The translations under genes were made by a program, and so were the position numbers. Shown here one piece after another: positions 1-8,021 of a stretch of DNA of 29,539 bases; within the stretch, counting starts at the first letter, position 1; each line of letters opens with the position of its first letter. The stretch spans positions 1 through 29,539 of the forward strand of contig CALVNU010000002.1 in NCBI GenBank assembly GCA_944349915.1. The letters are read 5' to 3'. Below the pieces are notes generated by a model that made no database searches, had not been told where the DNA came from, and saw nothing but the letters and a program-made list of their open reading frames with translations. This DNA comes from an uncultured Clostridia bacterium (GTDB taxonomy: Bacteria > Bacillota > Clostridia > Christensenellales > UBA1242).

Positions 1-449
1 AAGCGGTAGTACAAAGAGTTGGGAATGCAGGGTTGAGGGTTGAAGGTAAGGTGATTTCTAAAATCGGCAAAGGTCTTGTTGTATATTTTGGCGTTGAAAA
101 GGGCGATAGCGAAGCAGAAACAAAGAAAATTGTGCAAAAAATCGTTGCAATGCGCATTTTTGAAGACCAAAATGGTAAGATGAATTTATCAATCAAAGAT
201 GTGGAAGGACAAGTTTTGCTTGTAAGTCAATTTACCTTGCTGGCAGATTGTTCAAAAGGCAATCGTCCGAATTTTTTACAAGCGGAAATGCCAGATAAGG
301 CAAACCAACTATATTTGAAGGCAAAAACTTTTTTTGAAGAAGAAAATGTTGATGTTCAAACGGGAGTGTTTGGTGCTGATATGAAGATAAGCCAACTTAA
401 TGATGGCCCAGTTACAATTGTTTTGGACAGCAAAATATTTAAGATTTAA
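1..449 (+). CDS. dtd: D-aminoacyl-tRNA deacylase (5' end cut by window)
   Basis: This is the proofreading enzyme that hydrolyses D-amino acids mischarged onto tRNA, acting in the cytosol. The frame is open from base 3 and begins A-V-V-Q-R-V, the usual DTD N-terminus just after Met-Lys or Met-Arg, so only about one and a third codons lie outside the window. A TTG at 33 could be mistaken for the start, but it would remove the conserved first strand. Both active-site signatures are present: SQFTL in the middle and the NDGPVTI (Gly-cisPro) motif near the C-terminus. The visible length of about 148 residues is normal for the family. It is followed by a long AT-rich gap and is therefore probably the last gene of an operon lying to the left. 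Confidence 0.95.
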   Translation, partial: AVVQRVGNAGLRVEGKVISKIGKGLVVYFGVEKGDSEAETKKIVQKIVAMRIFEDQNGKMNLSIKDVEGQVLLVSQFTLLADCSKGNRPNFLQAEMPDKANQLYLKAKTFFEEENVDVQTGVFGADMKISQLNDGPVTIVLDSKIFKI

Positions 450-461
450 ACAAAATGCAAG

Positions 462-483
462 CAAATTTTCTAAAATTTGTTTA
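462..483 (+). terminator. possible weak terminator after dtd
   Basis: A perfect 8-bp palindrome, arms CAAATTTT and AAAATTTG around CT, starts 13 bases after the dtd stop and runs into TTT. The stem is AT-only except for one pair and the T tract is short, so this is weak support. Confidence 0.3.
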
Positions 484-634
484 AAAATAGAATATGCAAG
501 GAAAAATCAACAGAATACTTTTTTATAAAAAATTTAGTTTTTAGCAACAATTTTTCAACAAACGAAGTTTGTGTTTAAACCTAAAGTTTTGAAGTATGGT
601 TGTAGTTTGAAAAACTTTTCAACTTTTAAAAATG

Positions 635-698
635 TGTAAAAATTATAAATGTTTTCTTTTAAAGATATGCAAAAATTATAGAATTTTTTCTTTAAAAC
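635..698. repeat. imperfect direct repeat, about 30 bp x 2
   Basis: Two copies (635-664 and 668-698) share TG-N-AAAAATTATA followed by a T-rich stretch with TTTCTTT and then AAA. They differ at a few positions and by one base in length. In such AT-rich DNA this could be slippage or duplication; no function is evident. Confidence 0.45.
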
Positions 699-822
699 CT
701 TTTGCTGTTTTTGCTAGGCAAACATTATAGTGATTTTATCTTTTTTATTTACATTTTTTATTGTTGAAATTTCTATTTACAATATTATTTGCAAACAATT
801 TTTTTTGACAGTCTTTACTTTC

Positions 823-851
823 TTGCCAAAAAATTTTTTTTGTGCTATCAT
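823..851 (+). promoter_or_regulatory. promoter of the PHP-whiA-dnaE-pfk operon
   Basis: A -35 TTGCCA (823-828), a 17-base spacer and a -10 TATCAT (846-851) preceded by TGC (extended -10) lie about 30 bases upstream of the first gene. A strong Shine-Dalgarno (AAGGGGTG) follows at 870-877. Confidence 0.65.
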
Positions 852-880
852 GAGAGTATCAAAAATTTAAGGGGTGATTT

Positions 881-1645
881 ATGATTTTGCTTGGTGATTA
901 TCACACACATACAAAATATTCAAGAAAAAACCACGGCAAAGGCACGGTGCTTGAAAATGCTTCGGTGGCACAAGACAAAGGCTTAAAGCAGATTGCTATC
1001 ACCGACCATGGCTTTAATCATTGGATGTTTGGAATTAGAAGAAAGGACATTCCTGCGTTAAAGGAAGACATTTTAAATGCAAAAGAAATCACTGGTGTGG
1101 ATATTCTGCTTGGTGTGGAAGCAAATTTGATTTCTGCAAGCGGTAATGTTGATGTTGTTGAAAGCGATTTTGAATTTTTAGACATATTGCTTATGGGATT
1201 TCATAGACTTGTCAAGATGGATACAGCAAAAGACCTGTTTTATATCAACTGGGCAAATCTTTTGTCGCCTTTTTCTCCATCAAAAGAGCGAGTTGCAAGA
1301 AATACAACAGCATTTTTAAAGGCGCTTGATAAATATCCGATTGATATTATAACCCATTTAAATTACGGATATCCTACAGACACTCTTGCCGTTGCAAGAA
1401 TGGCAAAAGAAAAGGGAACACTTGTTGAACTTAATGGCAAAAGAATAAATTTCACAGATAAAGAAATTGAAATTATGGCAAGCGAAGGGGTTAAATTTAT
1501 TGTTGATTCTGACGCGCACAGCCCAGAATGCGTTGGCGAAGTCAATCGTGCCATGAACCTTATCTTTAGGCTAGGAATTCCACTATCACAAGTGGTAAAC
1601 ATTGACAAACTGCCTAAATTTGAAAATAAAAGAGGAATAAATTGA
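881..1645 (+). CDS. PHP-domain metal-dependent phosphoesterase
   Basis: This 254-residue protein is a stand-alone PHP (polymerase and histidinol phosphatase) hydrolase. The metal-binding motifs are visible: D-Y-H-T-H at residues 6-10, ITDHG at 40-44, a G-V-E motif and a following F-H in the first half, ITHL in the middle, and SDAHS near the C-terminus. Members cleave phosphoesters such as histidinol phosphate or nucleotides using a trinuclear metal site; the substrate here cannot be told. The ATG is chosen because AAGGGGTG lies at the right distance. The stop overlaps the whiA start by 4 bases, so the two are translationally coupled. In many Bacillota a PHP gene lies near rapZ-yvcK-whiA; here rapZ and yvcK are absent and the PHP gene abuts whiA directly. 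Confidence 0.85.
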   Translation: MILLGDYHTHTKYSRKNHGKGTVLENASVAQDKGLKQIAITDHGFNHWMFGIRRKDIPALKEDILNAKEITGVDILLGVEANLISASGNVDVVESDFEFLDILLMGFHRLVKMDTAKDLFYINWANLLSPFSPSKERVARNTTAFLKALDKYPIDIITHLNYGYPTDTLAVARMAKEKGTLVELNGKRINFTDKEIEIMASEGVKFIVDSDAHSPECVGEVNRAMNLIFRLGIPLSQVVNIDKLPKFENKRGIN

Positions 1646-2610
1646 GTTTTGCAAAAGAGGTGAAAAAAGAAATAATGCAGGAAGAAATTGCGGACAGTGG
1701 CGAGGCTTTTGCCTTTCTGTCTAGTCTTTTTCATGCATGCGGAACCCTTAATCGCAACAGTCAAGGCATAACGGCAGAACTTATTACAGATGACAGAGAA
1801 CTTTTTTCTTATGTCAACAAAATGGTCAAGCGCCTTTATGGAGAAAATTTGTCGCTGGGGCTTAGCAATGACCATATTATTAACAAAACCATCTATTTTA
1901 GAATATCTTTTCCTTCCTCAATTTCTTTAAACATTTTGACCGATGCTGGTATAATTGAAAGGACGGGGGATGGCTTGTCAATAAAAGAAACTCCAGACAG
2001 CAACCTGCTTTGCGATGAAAAAACAAAAATTGCATATTTAAAAGGTGCGTTTATCGGCTGTGGCACTTCTAGTATAAAACTTAGCGAACTTGGCTCAAAA
2101 TTGCCAACAACTGGGTATCATGTCGAATTTCCTTCTCGCCATAAACAGTTTTTAGAGAGCATACAATCTCTGCTGGCAGAATTTAATATTACATCAAAAA
2201 TTTCTACAAGAAAAAATATTTTTGTGCTGTATATTAAAGACAGCGAATCTATCAAAGACCTTTTGGCTCTTTTAGGTGCAGTGGAAAGTGTGTTCTCGCT
2301 GTCCGACGAAATGGCAAGACGAGACCTTAGAAATACTGTAAACAGACAGGTCAACTGCATAAACGCCAACATATCAAAAACAGTTGAGGCAAGCATTAAA
2401 CAGGTGGAGGCAATCAACCTTATCAACAAAAAAATTGGGCTTGAAAGTCTGCCAGAAGATTTGCAAGAAGTTGCAGTTTTAAGGCTTGCAAACCAACAAG
2501 AAAGTTTGGAAGAACTGCTCAAACTTTCAACCTTAAAACTTACAAAAAGTGGCTTAAATCATCGTTTTAGAAGAATTTTAAAAATAGCACAAATTTTACG
2601 AGGAGATTAA
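1642..2610 (+). CDS. whiA: DNA-binding protein WhiA
   Basis: WhiA is a conserved Gram-positive DNA-binding protein tied to cell division and sporulation control. The protein has 322 residues, the family norm. The N-terminal two thirds correspond to the degenerate LAGLIDADG homing-endonuclease-like fold, and the C-terminal about 95 residues form the helix-turn-helix domain, with the recognisable NRQVNCINANISKT segment and the K-S-G-L-N-H-R-F-R-R-I-L ending. Translation starts at a TTG whose TGA overlaps the stop of the PHP gene, with AGAGGA about 6 bases upstream. The dnaE Shine-Dalgarno lies inside its last codons, so the three genes form one tight operon. The neighbour dnaE suggests coupling with replication, but that is inference. 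Confidence 0.95.
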   Translation: MSFAKEVKKEIMQEEIADSGEAFAFLSSLFHACGTLNRNSQGITAELITDDRELFSYVNKMVKRLYGENLSLGLSNDHIINKTIYFRISFPSSISLNILTDAGIIERTGDGLSIKETPDSNLLCDEKTKIAYLKGAFIGCGTSSIKLSELGSKLPTTGYHVEFPSRHKQFLESIQSLLAEFNITSKISTRKNIFVLYIKDSESIKDLLALLGAVESVFSLSDEMARRDLRNTVNRQVNCINANISKTVEASIKQVEAINLINKKIGLESLPEDLQEVAVLRLANQQESLEELLKLSTLKLTKSGLNHRFRRILKIAQILRGD

Positions 2611-2611
2611 A

Positions 2612-5600
2612 ATGAAAGAATTTGTTCATTTGCATTTACATACAGAATTTTCATTGTTAGACGGTCTTGCGCGGATAAATAAACTTGTTGACATTATAAA
2701 AGAAAGAGGATATCGCGCTGTTGCTATCACCGACCATGGAAATATGTATGGAGCAATCAAATTCTTTGAGGCTTGCGTTACAAAGGGGATAAAACCAATT
2801 ATTGGACAAGAATTCTATGTTACTCACGATATGCACTCAAGGTCAAACAAATCGGATACTGGGCACCTTATTTTGCTTGCAAAAAACAATGAGGGCTATC
2901 AAAATCTTTTAAAATTATCTTCATTCGCCTTTGTTGACGGAATGTATTACAAGCCAAGAATTGACTATAAACTGCTAAAACAATATTCAAGTGGACTTAT
3001 TTGCCTGTCTGCTTGCATTATTGGGCATATTCCTCAATACATTTTAAAAAGGCAGTATGACGAGGCCGATAAACTGGCACTTTGGTTTAAAGAAGTGTTT
3101 GGAGATGATTTCTATCTTGAAATTCAAAATCATGGACTGGAAGAGGAAAGAATTGTTGTTGAAAAGTTGACGGAAATGAGCAAGCGTCTTGATATCAAAC
3201 TTGTGGCTACAAACGATGTGCATTATCTTAATAAAGAAGATGCAGAACTACAAGATGTTTTGATGTGTGTGCAAATGGGAAAAACAATCGATGACCCAGA
3301 CCGTATGAAGTTTTCAACAGATGAGTTTTATCTTAAAACCTATGAAGAAATGCAAGAGGCTCTTCCGGGTTATGAGGAGGCTCTTGATAGAACCATTGAA
3401 ATTGCCGATAAATGCAATGTTACAATAAGAACAAAGTCTTTAAGAGAGGCAAAAGATAAAGGCAACCCTTTTGTTCCAGAAGAAGACACGCTTGGTGCAG
3501 GCGACAACTTTATTCCGCAATATAAACCAGACAATGGCATGAGCCCTGTTCAATTTTTGCGTCATCTTGCCGAAGAAGGGTTAAAACGAAACTATAAGCA
3601 GGAAACAAAAGAACTTCGAGATAGACTGGAAATGGAACTTTCTCTTATTGAAAAACTTGGCTTTGTTGAATACTTTCTTATTGTGTGGGATTATATAAAC
3701 TTTGCAAGGCAAAACGACATTCCTGTTGGGCCAGGACGAGGCTCTGGCGCGGGGAGTTTGGTTGCCTATTGTAGTGGCATAACTCAAGTTGACCCAATGA
3801 AATATGAACTCTTCTTTGACCGTTTCATCAATCCAGAGCGTGTGTCTATGCCCGACTTTGATGTTGACTTTTGCATGGATAGAAGGGGAGAAGTTATTGA
3901 ATATGCAAAACGAAGATATGGCTATGACCATGTTTCCAACATTGTTACCTTTGGAAATATGCAAGCAAAAAATGCCATAAGAGATGTTGCTCGCGTTTTG
4001 AGATATCCACTTTCTGAAACCGATAAAATAACCAAAGAAATTCCAAATAAACCAGTCAAAAAGCCACCAGTTTTGAAATATTATTTTGGCACGACTGGCA
4101 AAGAAGAAGACAAACAATATATTGTTCCAGACCTTAAAAAACTTTATGATGAAGACGAAACTGTCAAACGCATTGTTGATATGGCAATTAAACTTGAGGG
4201 AGTGCCTAGAAATACTTCCATGCACGCAGCAGGCGTATTGATTGCACCAGACCCTGTTTACGACCATGTTCCAATGGCAAAAAACGGAGACGATGTTGTT
4301 ACGCAATTTGATATGCTGGAACTTGAACATTTAGGCCTTTTAAAAATGGACTTTTTGGGCTTAAGAACATTGACAGATATTCATAAAGCCATTAAATATG
4401 TCAAAGAAAATCATGGCGTTACCATTGATTTTACCAAAATGGAATACAACGACCCTAAAGTTTTTGAACTTATTAGTTCTGGAAATACAGACTCTGTTTT
4501 TCAACTTGATGGCTCTGGCATGAAAAAGTTTATGAAAGAACTTCAACCAACTTGTCTAGAAGATGTTATTGCTGGAATTTCTCTTTATCGCCCAGGGCCT
4601 ATGGATTTTATTCCAAGGTTTATCCAGGGCAAGAAAAACCCAGAAACTATTGTATATGATGACCCTTGCCTTGAAGGAGTGCTCAAAAACACCTATGGCT
4701 GTATTGTATATCAAGAGCAAGTTATGAAAATTTTTCAAGTTATGGCTGGCTATAGCCTTGGCGGAGCAGATAATGTGCGCCGTATCATGGGTAAAAAGCA
4801 GGTTGAAAAAATTCAATTTGAAAAAGAAAAATTTTTGAATGGCTATGTTGACCCATCTGGGCAAAAAGCACCTATTCCAGGAGCGCTTGCCCTTGGACAT
4901 GACAAAGAAACTTCAATAAAAATCTTTGACCAAATGGCAAAATTTGCGGGCTATGCTTTCAACAAATCGCATGCTGCGGCTTATGCTTATGTTGCCTATC
5001 AAACTGCATATTTAAAGGTCTATTATGAAGTGGAATTTTTGACGGCGGTTTTAAACAACAGAATTGCCGTTGCCGAACTTGTAAAAAAATTCACAAACTA
5101 TACTCGTAAAGAAGGCTTTGAAATTTTATCTCCAGATATAAACAAATCAACAACATATTTTAAAACCGAAAATGGGAATATAAGATTTGGGTTGGGAGCG
5201 CTTAAGAATGTTGGCATTGCCGTTACAGATTATATAGTTAGCGAAAGAGAAAAAAATGGAGAATATAAGAGTTTTGAAGACTTTATTTATCGTTGTGCTG
5301 GACATGAGTCAGGCATCAATAAGCGGGTGGTTGAAGCCTTGATTTTAAGTGGGGCTTTTTCATCATTCGGTAAATTTCGTTCTCAACTTATGGATGTCTA
5401 TCCGCTCGTAATGGAAAGAGCGGTGGCCGACAAAAAGAAAAAGGCAACAGGACAGTTTTCTATATTTGACACATTTACAGAAGAAAGTGCTGTTGTAAAT
5501 ACTGTTGAATATCCAAATATAAAAGAATATAATAAAGAAACATTACTTAAAAACGAAAAAAATTTTGCAGGAATATATTTATCTGGGCATCCGCTTGATG

Positions 5601-6223
5601 ATTATCTTGACAAATATGATTCTTTCAATTTCACTTCAGATATGTTTGAGGGGCTTACAAATGAAGAAGGCCATGAAAATGGTGAAGAAGATTTTTCAAG
5701 CGAAGAAATGACTTTTGATAACGACCGCGTGCAAGATAATCAACAGGTTGTCTGTGGCGGGCAAATCGCAGAAATAAGCAAAAAACTTACCAAAACAGGT
5801 AATATGTGCTTTTTGAAAATTGAAGATATTTATGGCACTTTTGAAGCGATTGTCTTTCCAAAATTTTATAACAAATATAAGGATATTTTGGTGGAAGACG
5901 GATTGATAACAATCAAAGGGCGCACATCAATTAGAGCAGGAAGCAATCCTGTTATCATTGTTGAAGGGGTTACCCCTTGGCAGAAAAAGGAAGAAAAATT
6001 TTCCAACAACAAAAAAATCTATTTGCGATTTGACACAAAAAATATAGATATTTATAATAAAGTTAAATCAATAGTGTCAACTTATCCAGGAGAAAGCCAT
6101 GTGGTTATAAAGTGCACTTCAAAAAACACAGCCTTTGCCTTTAGTTCCAAAGTTGACCTTAACAACTATATTATAAACGAACTTATTGGCTTGCTTGGTG
6201 AGGGTAATGTTGTTATAAAGTGA
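2612..6223 (+). CDS. dnaE: DNA polymerase III alpha subunit (DnaE type)
   Basis: This is the catalytic subunit of the replicative polymerase, 1203 residues. In order: a PHP domain (HLHLHTEFSLLDG at 6-18, ITDHG at 39-43), the palm with P-G-R-G-S-G-A-G-S (374-382) and the catalytic motif PDFDVDF (414-420; D415 and D417 match E. coli D401 and D403), the third acidic residue D580 in MDFLGLRTL, the YQEQVM segment, a helix-hairpin-helix region, and a C-terminal OB fold (about 1044-1120). The PHP motifs look intact, so it could be metal-bound and have proofreading activity, as in some DnaE proteins; no separate DnaQ-like exonuclease is fused, so it is not PolC. AGGAG ends 6 bases before the ATG, which starts 1 base after the whiA stop. 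It is followed after 6 bases by a phosphofructokinase homologue, a common Bacillota order. Confidence 0.97.
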   Translation: MKEFVHLHLHTEFSLLDGLARINKLVDIIKERGYRAVAITDHGNMYGAIKFFEACVTKGIKPIIGQEFYVTHDMHSRSNKSDTGHLILLAKNNEGYQNLLKLSSFAFVDGMYYKPRIDYKLLKQYSSGLICLSACIIGHIPQYILKRQYDEADKLALWFKEVFGDDFYLEIQNHGLEEERIVVEKLTEMSKRLDIKLVATNDVHYLNKEDAELQDVLMCVQMGKTIDDPDRMKFSTDEFYLKTYEEMQEALPGYEEALDRTIEIADKCNVTIRTKSLREAKDKGNPFVPEEDTLGAGDNFIPQYKPDNGMSPVQFLRHLAEEGLKRNYKQETKELRDRLEMELSLIEKLGFVEYFLIVWDYINFARQNDIPVGPGRGSGAGSLVAYCSGITQVDPMKYELFFDRFINPERVSMPDFDVDFCMDRRGEVIEYAKRRYGYDHVSNIVTFGNMQAKNAIRDVARVLRYPLSETDKITKEIPNKPVKKPPVLKYYFGTTGKEEDKQYIVPDLKKLYDEDETVKRIVDMAIKLEGVPRNTSMHAAGVLIAPDPVYDHVPMAKNGDDVVTQFDMLELEHLGLLKMDFLGLRTLTDIHKAIKYVKENHGVTIDFTKMEYNDPKVFELISSGNTDSVFQLDGSGMKKFMKELQPTCLEDVIAGISLYRPGPMDFIPRFIQGKKNPETIVYDDPCLEGVLKNTYGCIVYQEQVMKIFQVMAGYSLGGADNVRRIMGKKQVEKIQFEKEKFLNGYVDPSGQKAPIPGALALGHDKETSIKIFDQMAKFAGYAFNKSHAAAYAYVAYQTAYLKVYYEVEFLTAVLNNRIAVAELVKKFTNYTRKEGFEILSPDINKSTTYFKTENGNIRFGLGALKNVGIAVTDYIVSEREKNGEYKSFEDFIYRCAGHESGINKRVVEALILSGAFSSFGKFRSQLMDVYPLVMERAVADKKKKATGQFSIFDTFTEESAVVNTVEYPNIKEYNKETLLKNEKNFAGIYLSGHPLDDYLDKYDSFNFTSDMFEGLTNEEGHENGEEDFSSEEMTFDNDRVQDNQQVVCGGQIAEISKKLTKTGNMCFLKIEDIYGTFEAIVFPKFYNKYKDILVEDGLITIKGRTSIRAGSNPVIIVEGVTPWQKKEEKFSNNKKIYLRFDTKNIDIYNKVKSIVSTYPGESHVVIKCTSKNTAFAFSSKVDLNNYIINELIGLLGEGNVVIK

Positions 6224-6229
6224 GGAAAA

Positions 6230-7096
6230 ATGAAAGTCTTGATAATTGCAAGTGGCGGTGATGCGCCAGGCATGAACAAAGTGATTTACAACCTTTATAG
6301 AAGATTAAAAGGCAATCTTTTTGCGTGTAAAAAAGGATTTGCCGGACTTATTGATGGAACAATCTTGCCAGCACAAAATTTTAATCCTTCAAAATATAAA
6401 AACGAGGCTGGTGTTTGTATAAAATCTGCCAGATGTCCGCGCTTTATTCATGACGAAGGTTTTAAAAAAGGTTTAAAAAATGCAAAAAAGTTTGATGCGG
6501 TTGTTATTTTAGGCGGAAATGGCTCGGCAAAAGGGGCGCAAAGACTGGCAGAAAATGGAGTAAAAACCATCTTTGTGCCCGCCACAATAGACAATGATAT
6601 TGCGGGGGGTGAATATAGTTTGGGATTTCATACAGCGGTCAAAGCCTGCTGTGATGCAGTGTATAATGTAATGCCAAGCATGAATGCTTTTGATAGGACT
6701 TGTGTGTTTCAAGTTATGGGCAGACGCTGTAACAAAATTGCGTTAAATGTTGCGAAAATGGTCAACGCCGATGCACTTATTGCAAATGAAGATGAAATTG
6801 ATTTTCAACATCTTGCAAAAGTAATCAATAAAAATTATAAACAAGAAAATTCTTCGATTATAATCTTAAGAGAAAACATTTTGCCTATAGATAAGTTTAT
6901 TTCAACCTTAAAAACTTTCACCAAAGGGGTGGAAATCAAACCATTTATTGTTGGGCATCTCCAAAGGGGAACGCGTCCATCTAAAGTGGATATAAACAAA
7001 GCAAATCAAATTTGCAAAAATATTTTTAAAGCATTAAAAAGCGAACAAAAGTTTTCTTTTATTTATTTTAAAGAGGGGCAATGTAAAATCAAATAA
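6230..7096 (+). CDS. divergent 6-phosphofructokinase homologue
   Basis: The protein (288 residues) is clearly of the PfkA fold: G-G-D-A-P-G-M-N at 9-16, S-A-R at 66-68, P-A-T-I-D-N-D at 117-123 (D121 aligns with the E. coli catalytic base D127), M-G-R at 163-165 and G-H-L-Q-R-G at 242-247. The usual reaction is ATP-dependent phosphorylation of fructose-6-phosphate in glycolysis. Several normally fixed positions differ: GGDGS is GGNGS (N97 where E. coli has Mg-binding D103), PGTIDND is PATIDND, and the fructose-6-phosphate-binding R243 equivalent appears to be K237. It is about 30 residues shorter than E. coli PfkA at the C-terminus. Gly at the second variable position of GGNGS argues for ATP rather than pyrophosphate. 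It may be a slow or specialised enzyme, or a paralogue with another role. It is last in the operon with dnaE. Confidence 0.8.
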   Translation: MKVLIIASGGDAPGMNKVIYNLYRRLKGNLFACKKGFAGLIDGTILPAQNFNPSKYKNEAGVCIKSARCPRFIHDEGFKKGLKNAKKFDAVVILGGNGSAKGAQRLAENGVKTIFVPATIDNDIAGGEYSLGFHTAVKACCDAVYNVMPSMNAFDRTCVFQVMGRRCNKIALNVAKMVNADALIANEDEIDFQHLAKVINKNYKQENSSIIILRENILPIDKFISTLKTFTKGVEIKPFIVGHLQRGTRPSKVDINKANQICKNIFKALKSEQKFSFIYFKEGQCKIK

Positions 7097-7275
7097 ACAT
7101 TTACCTTATAAATCAAGGCATAAAATTTGAAAAACAGCCAAAACAAACCTATATCTTAAATTTTAAATATGGCAAAAAAACTCTCATGCCAACTTTTATA
7201 TCAAATTTGGAAGAAGTTGAGAAAAAATTTGCAATTTTAAAGATATTTTTCTTTAAATTTTGCCAAATTCCTTGA
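7093..7275 (+). other. short open frame after pfk, doubtful
   Basis: One base out of frame with the pfk stop there is an open stretch of about 60 codons ending at TGA 7273-7275. It has no ATG before mid-frame; ATA (7093) or ATT (7099) would be the only early starts, and the nearest GAGGGG is too far upstream. The conceptual peptide is Lys/Phe/Ile-rich with no recognised motif. It does not resemble the missing C-terminus of PfkA. Most likely AT-rich non-coding DNA or the remnant of a small gene. Confidence 0.2.
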
Positions 7276-7300
7276 CAAAATTGCGCTGGTGTGTTAAACT
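7272..7300 (+). promoter_or_regulatory. promoter of the tRNA operon
   Basis: A consensus -35 TTGACA (7272-7277), a 17-base spacer and TAAACT (7295-7300) with an upstream TG (extended -10) sit 17 bases before the first tRNA. This is the best sigma-A-type promoter in the window, as expected for stable RNA. Confidence 0.85.
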
Positions 7301-7317
7301 TGCATAGTCGAATGTGT

Positions 7318-7391
7318 GCAGGTGTAGTTCAGTGGTAGAACCCCAGCCTTCCAAGCTGGTCGCGAGGGTCCGATTCCCTTCACCTGCTCCA
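7318..7391 (+). tRNA. tRNA-Gly(TCC)
   Basis: Acceptor arms GCAGGTG/CACCTGC, D stem GTTC/GAAC, anticodon stem CCAGC/GCTGG with loop CTTCCAA (anticodon 7350-7352), discriminator T and encoded CCA. The T loop reads TCCGATT, so position 55 is C instead of the nearly universal T (pseudouridine). The first gene of a six-tRNA operon. Confidence 0.95.
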
Positions 7392-7395
7392 CTAG

Positions 7396-7472
<77 letters not shown>

Positions 7473-7483
7473 CAAAGTCTTAT

Positions 7484-7560
7484 GGTGGTCGTAGTTCAGT
7501 TGGCAGAACGCCAGATTGTGGCTCTGGAGGTCAAGGGTTCGACCCCCTTCGATCACCCCA
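7484..7560 (+). tRNA. tRNA-His(GTG)
   Basis: Acceptor arms GTGGTCG/CGATCAC, with the extra 5' G (G-1) encoded at 7484 opposite discriminator C, the identity mark of histidine tRNA. Anticodon stem CCAGA/TCTGG, loop TTGTGGC (GTG at 7518-7520), encoded CCA. Confidence 0.95.
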
Positions 7561-7575
7561 GATTTTAATAACCAT

Positions 7576-7651
7576 TGGGGTGTCGCCAAGTGGTAAGGCA
7601 TTGGATTCTGATTCCAACATTGCGTAGGTTCGAATCCTACCACCCCAGCCA
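7576..7651 (+). tRNA. tRNA-Gln(CTG)
   Basis: Acceptor arms TGGGGTG/CACCCCA, anticodon stem TTGGA/TCCAA, loop TTCTGAT with CTG at 7608-7610, discriminator G and encoded CCA. It is closely similar to the next tRNA-Gln, so the two probably arose by duplication. Confidence 0.93.
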
Positions 7652-7679
7652 AAACAACTTTGGCTATGGAAGACGCTGT

Positions 7680-7754
7680 AGGGGTGTCGCCAAGTGGTAA
7701 GGCACAAGATTTTGATTCTTGCATTCGTAGGTTCAAATCCTGCCACCCCTGCCA
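7680..7754 (+). tRNA. tRNA-Gln(TTG)
   Basis: Acceptor arms AGGGGTG/CACCCCT, anticodon stem CAAGA/TCTTG, loop TTTTGAT with TTG at 7712-7714, T arm GTAGG/CCTGC, discriminator G and encoded CCA. Confidence 0.95.
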
Positions 7755-7776
7755 ATAATAATCTTACAACGGACAT

Positions 7777-7852
7777 GGTCTACTAGCTCAGTCGGTAGAG
7801 CACTTGACTTTTAATCAAGGGGTCCCGGGTTCGAGCCCCGGGTAGGCCACCA
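7777..7852 (+). tRNA. tRNA-Lys(TTT)
   Basis: Acceptor arms GGTCTAC/GTAGGCC, anticodon stem CTTGA/TCAAG, loop CTTTTAA with TTT at 7810-7812, T arm CCGGG/CCCGG, discriminator A and encoded CCA. Last tRNA of the operon; the terminator starts immediately after the CCA. Confidence 0.96.
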
Positions 7853-7879
7853 AAAAAAAGACCGTTTTGGTCTTTTTTT
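7853..7879. terminator. bidirectional intrinsic terminator
   Basis: A perfect 11-bp stem (seven A then GACC; GGTC then seven T) around loop GTTTT. Read rightward it ends the tRNA operon; read leftward it also has a run of T and can end the transcript of the zinc-ribbon genes. Confidence 0.9.
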
Positions 7880-7884
7880 ATTGC

Positions 7885-7951
7885 CCGGGGCTTGCAAAGA
7901 TTTTTAATCTTTGCGCAAACTCTGTTTGCCGAACCCGTGGACAAGTCCCGG
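7885..7951. other. branched palindromic element after the tRNA operon
   Basis: A 10-bp outer stem (CCGGGGCTTG 7885-7894 with CAAGTCCCGG 7942-7951, one G-T pair) encloses two back-to-back hairpins: CAAAGATT/AATCTTTG with loop TTT (7895-7913) and GCAAAC/GTTTGC with loop TCT (7915-7929). It is GC-richer than the surroundings. It lies beyond the tRNA terminator and downstream of the leftward zinc-ribbon genes. It could be a REP-like repeat unit or a structured RNA; a single copy in the window does not decide. Confidence 0.5.
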
Positions 7952-8021
7952 TCGGAGCAGGTAAGAGTACTTTGTTTATGTGTTTGAAAATTTGATAAAA
8001 TACTATAACAAATCAGCTGTT

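Larger units (their letters stand above)
450..822. other. AT-rich intergenic region, no gene seen
   Basis: No frame of convincing length or composition is present. The region holds an AT-rich palindrome just after dtd (462-479), a small perfect hairpin with arms ACAAAC and GTTTGT around GAA (558-572), and an imperfect direct repeat (635-698). The -35 element of the next operon begins at 823. Confidence 0.7.

Noticed and set aside
805..810. Consensus TTGACA as -35 of the PHP operon
   Set aside because: At 17 bases downstream there is only AAAAAA; TTGCCA at 823 with the extended -10 at 846 fits far better.
3581..4330. 249-codon open frame on the minus strand inside dnaE
   Set aside because: It lies wholly opposite the highly conserved polymerase core, has no ribosome site and a Phe/Asn/His/Lys-rich composition typical of antisense shadow.
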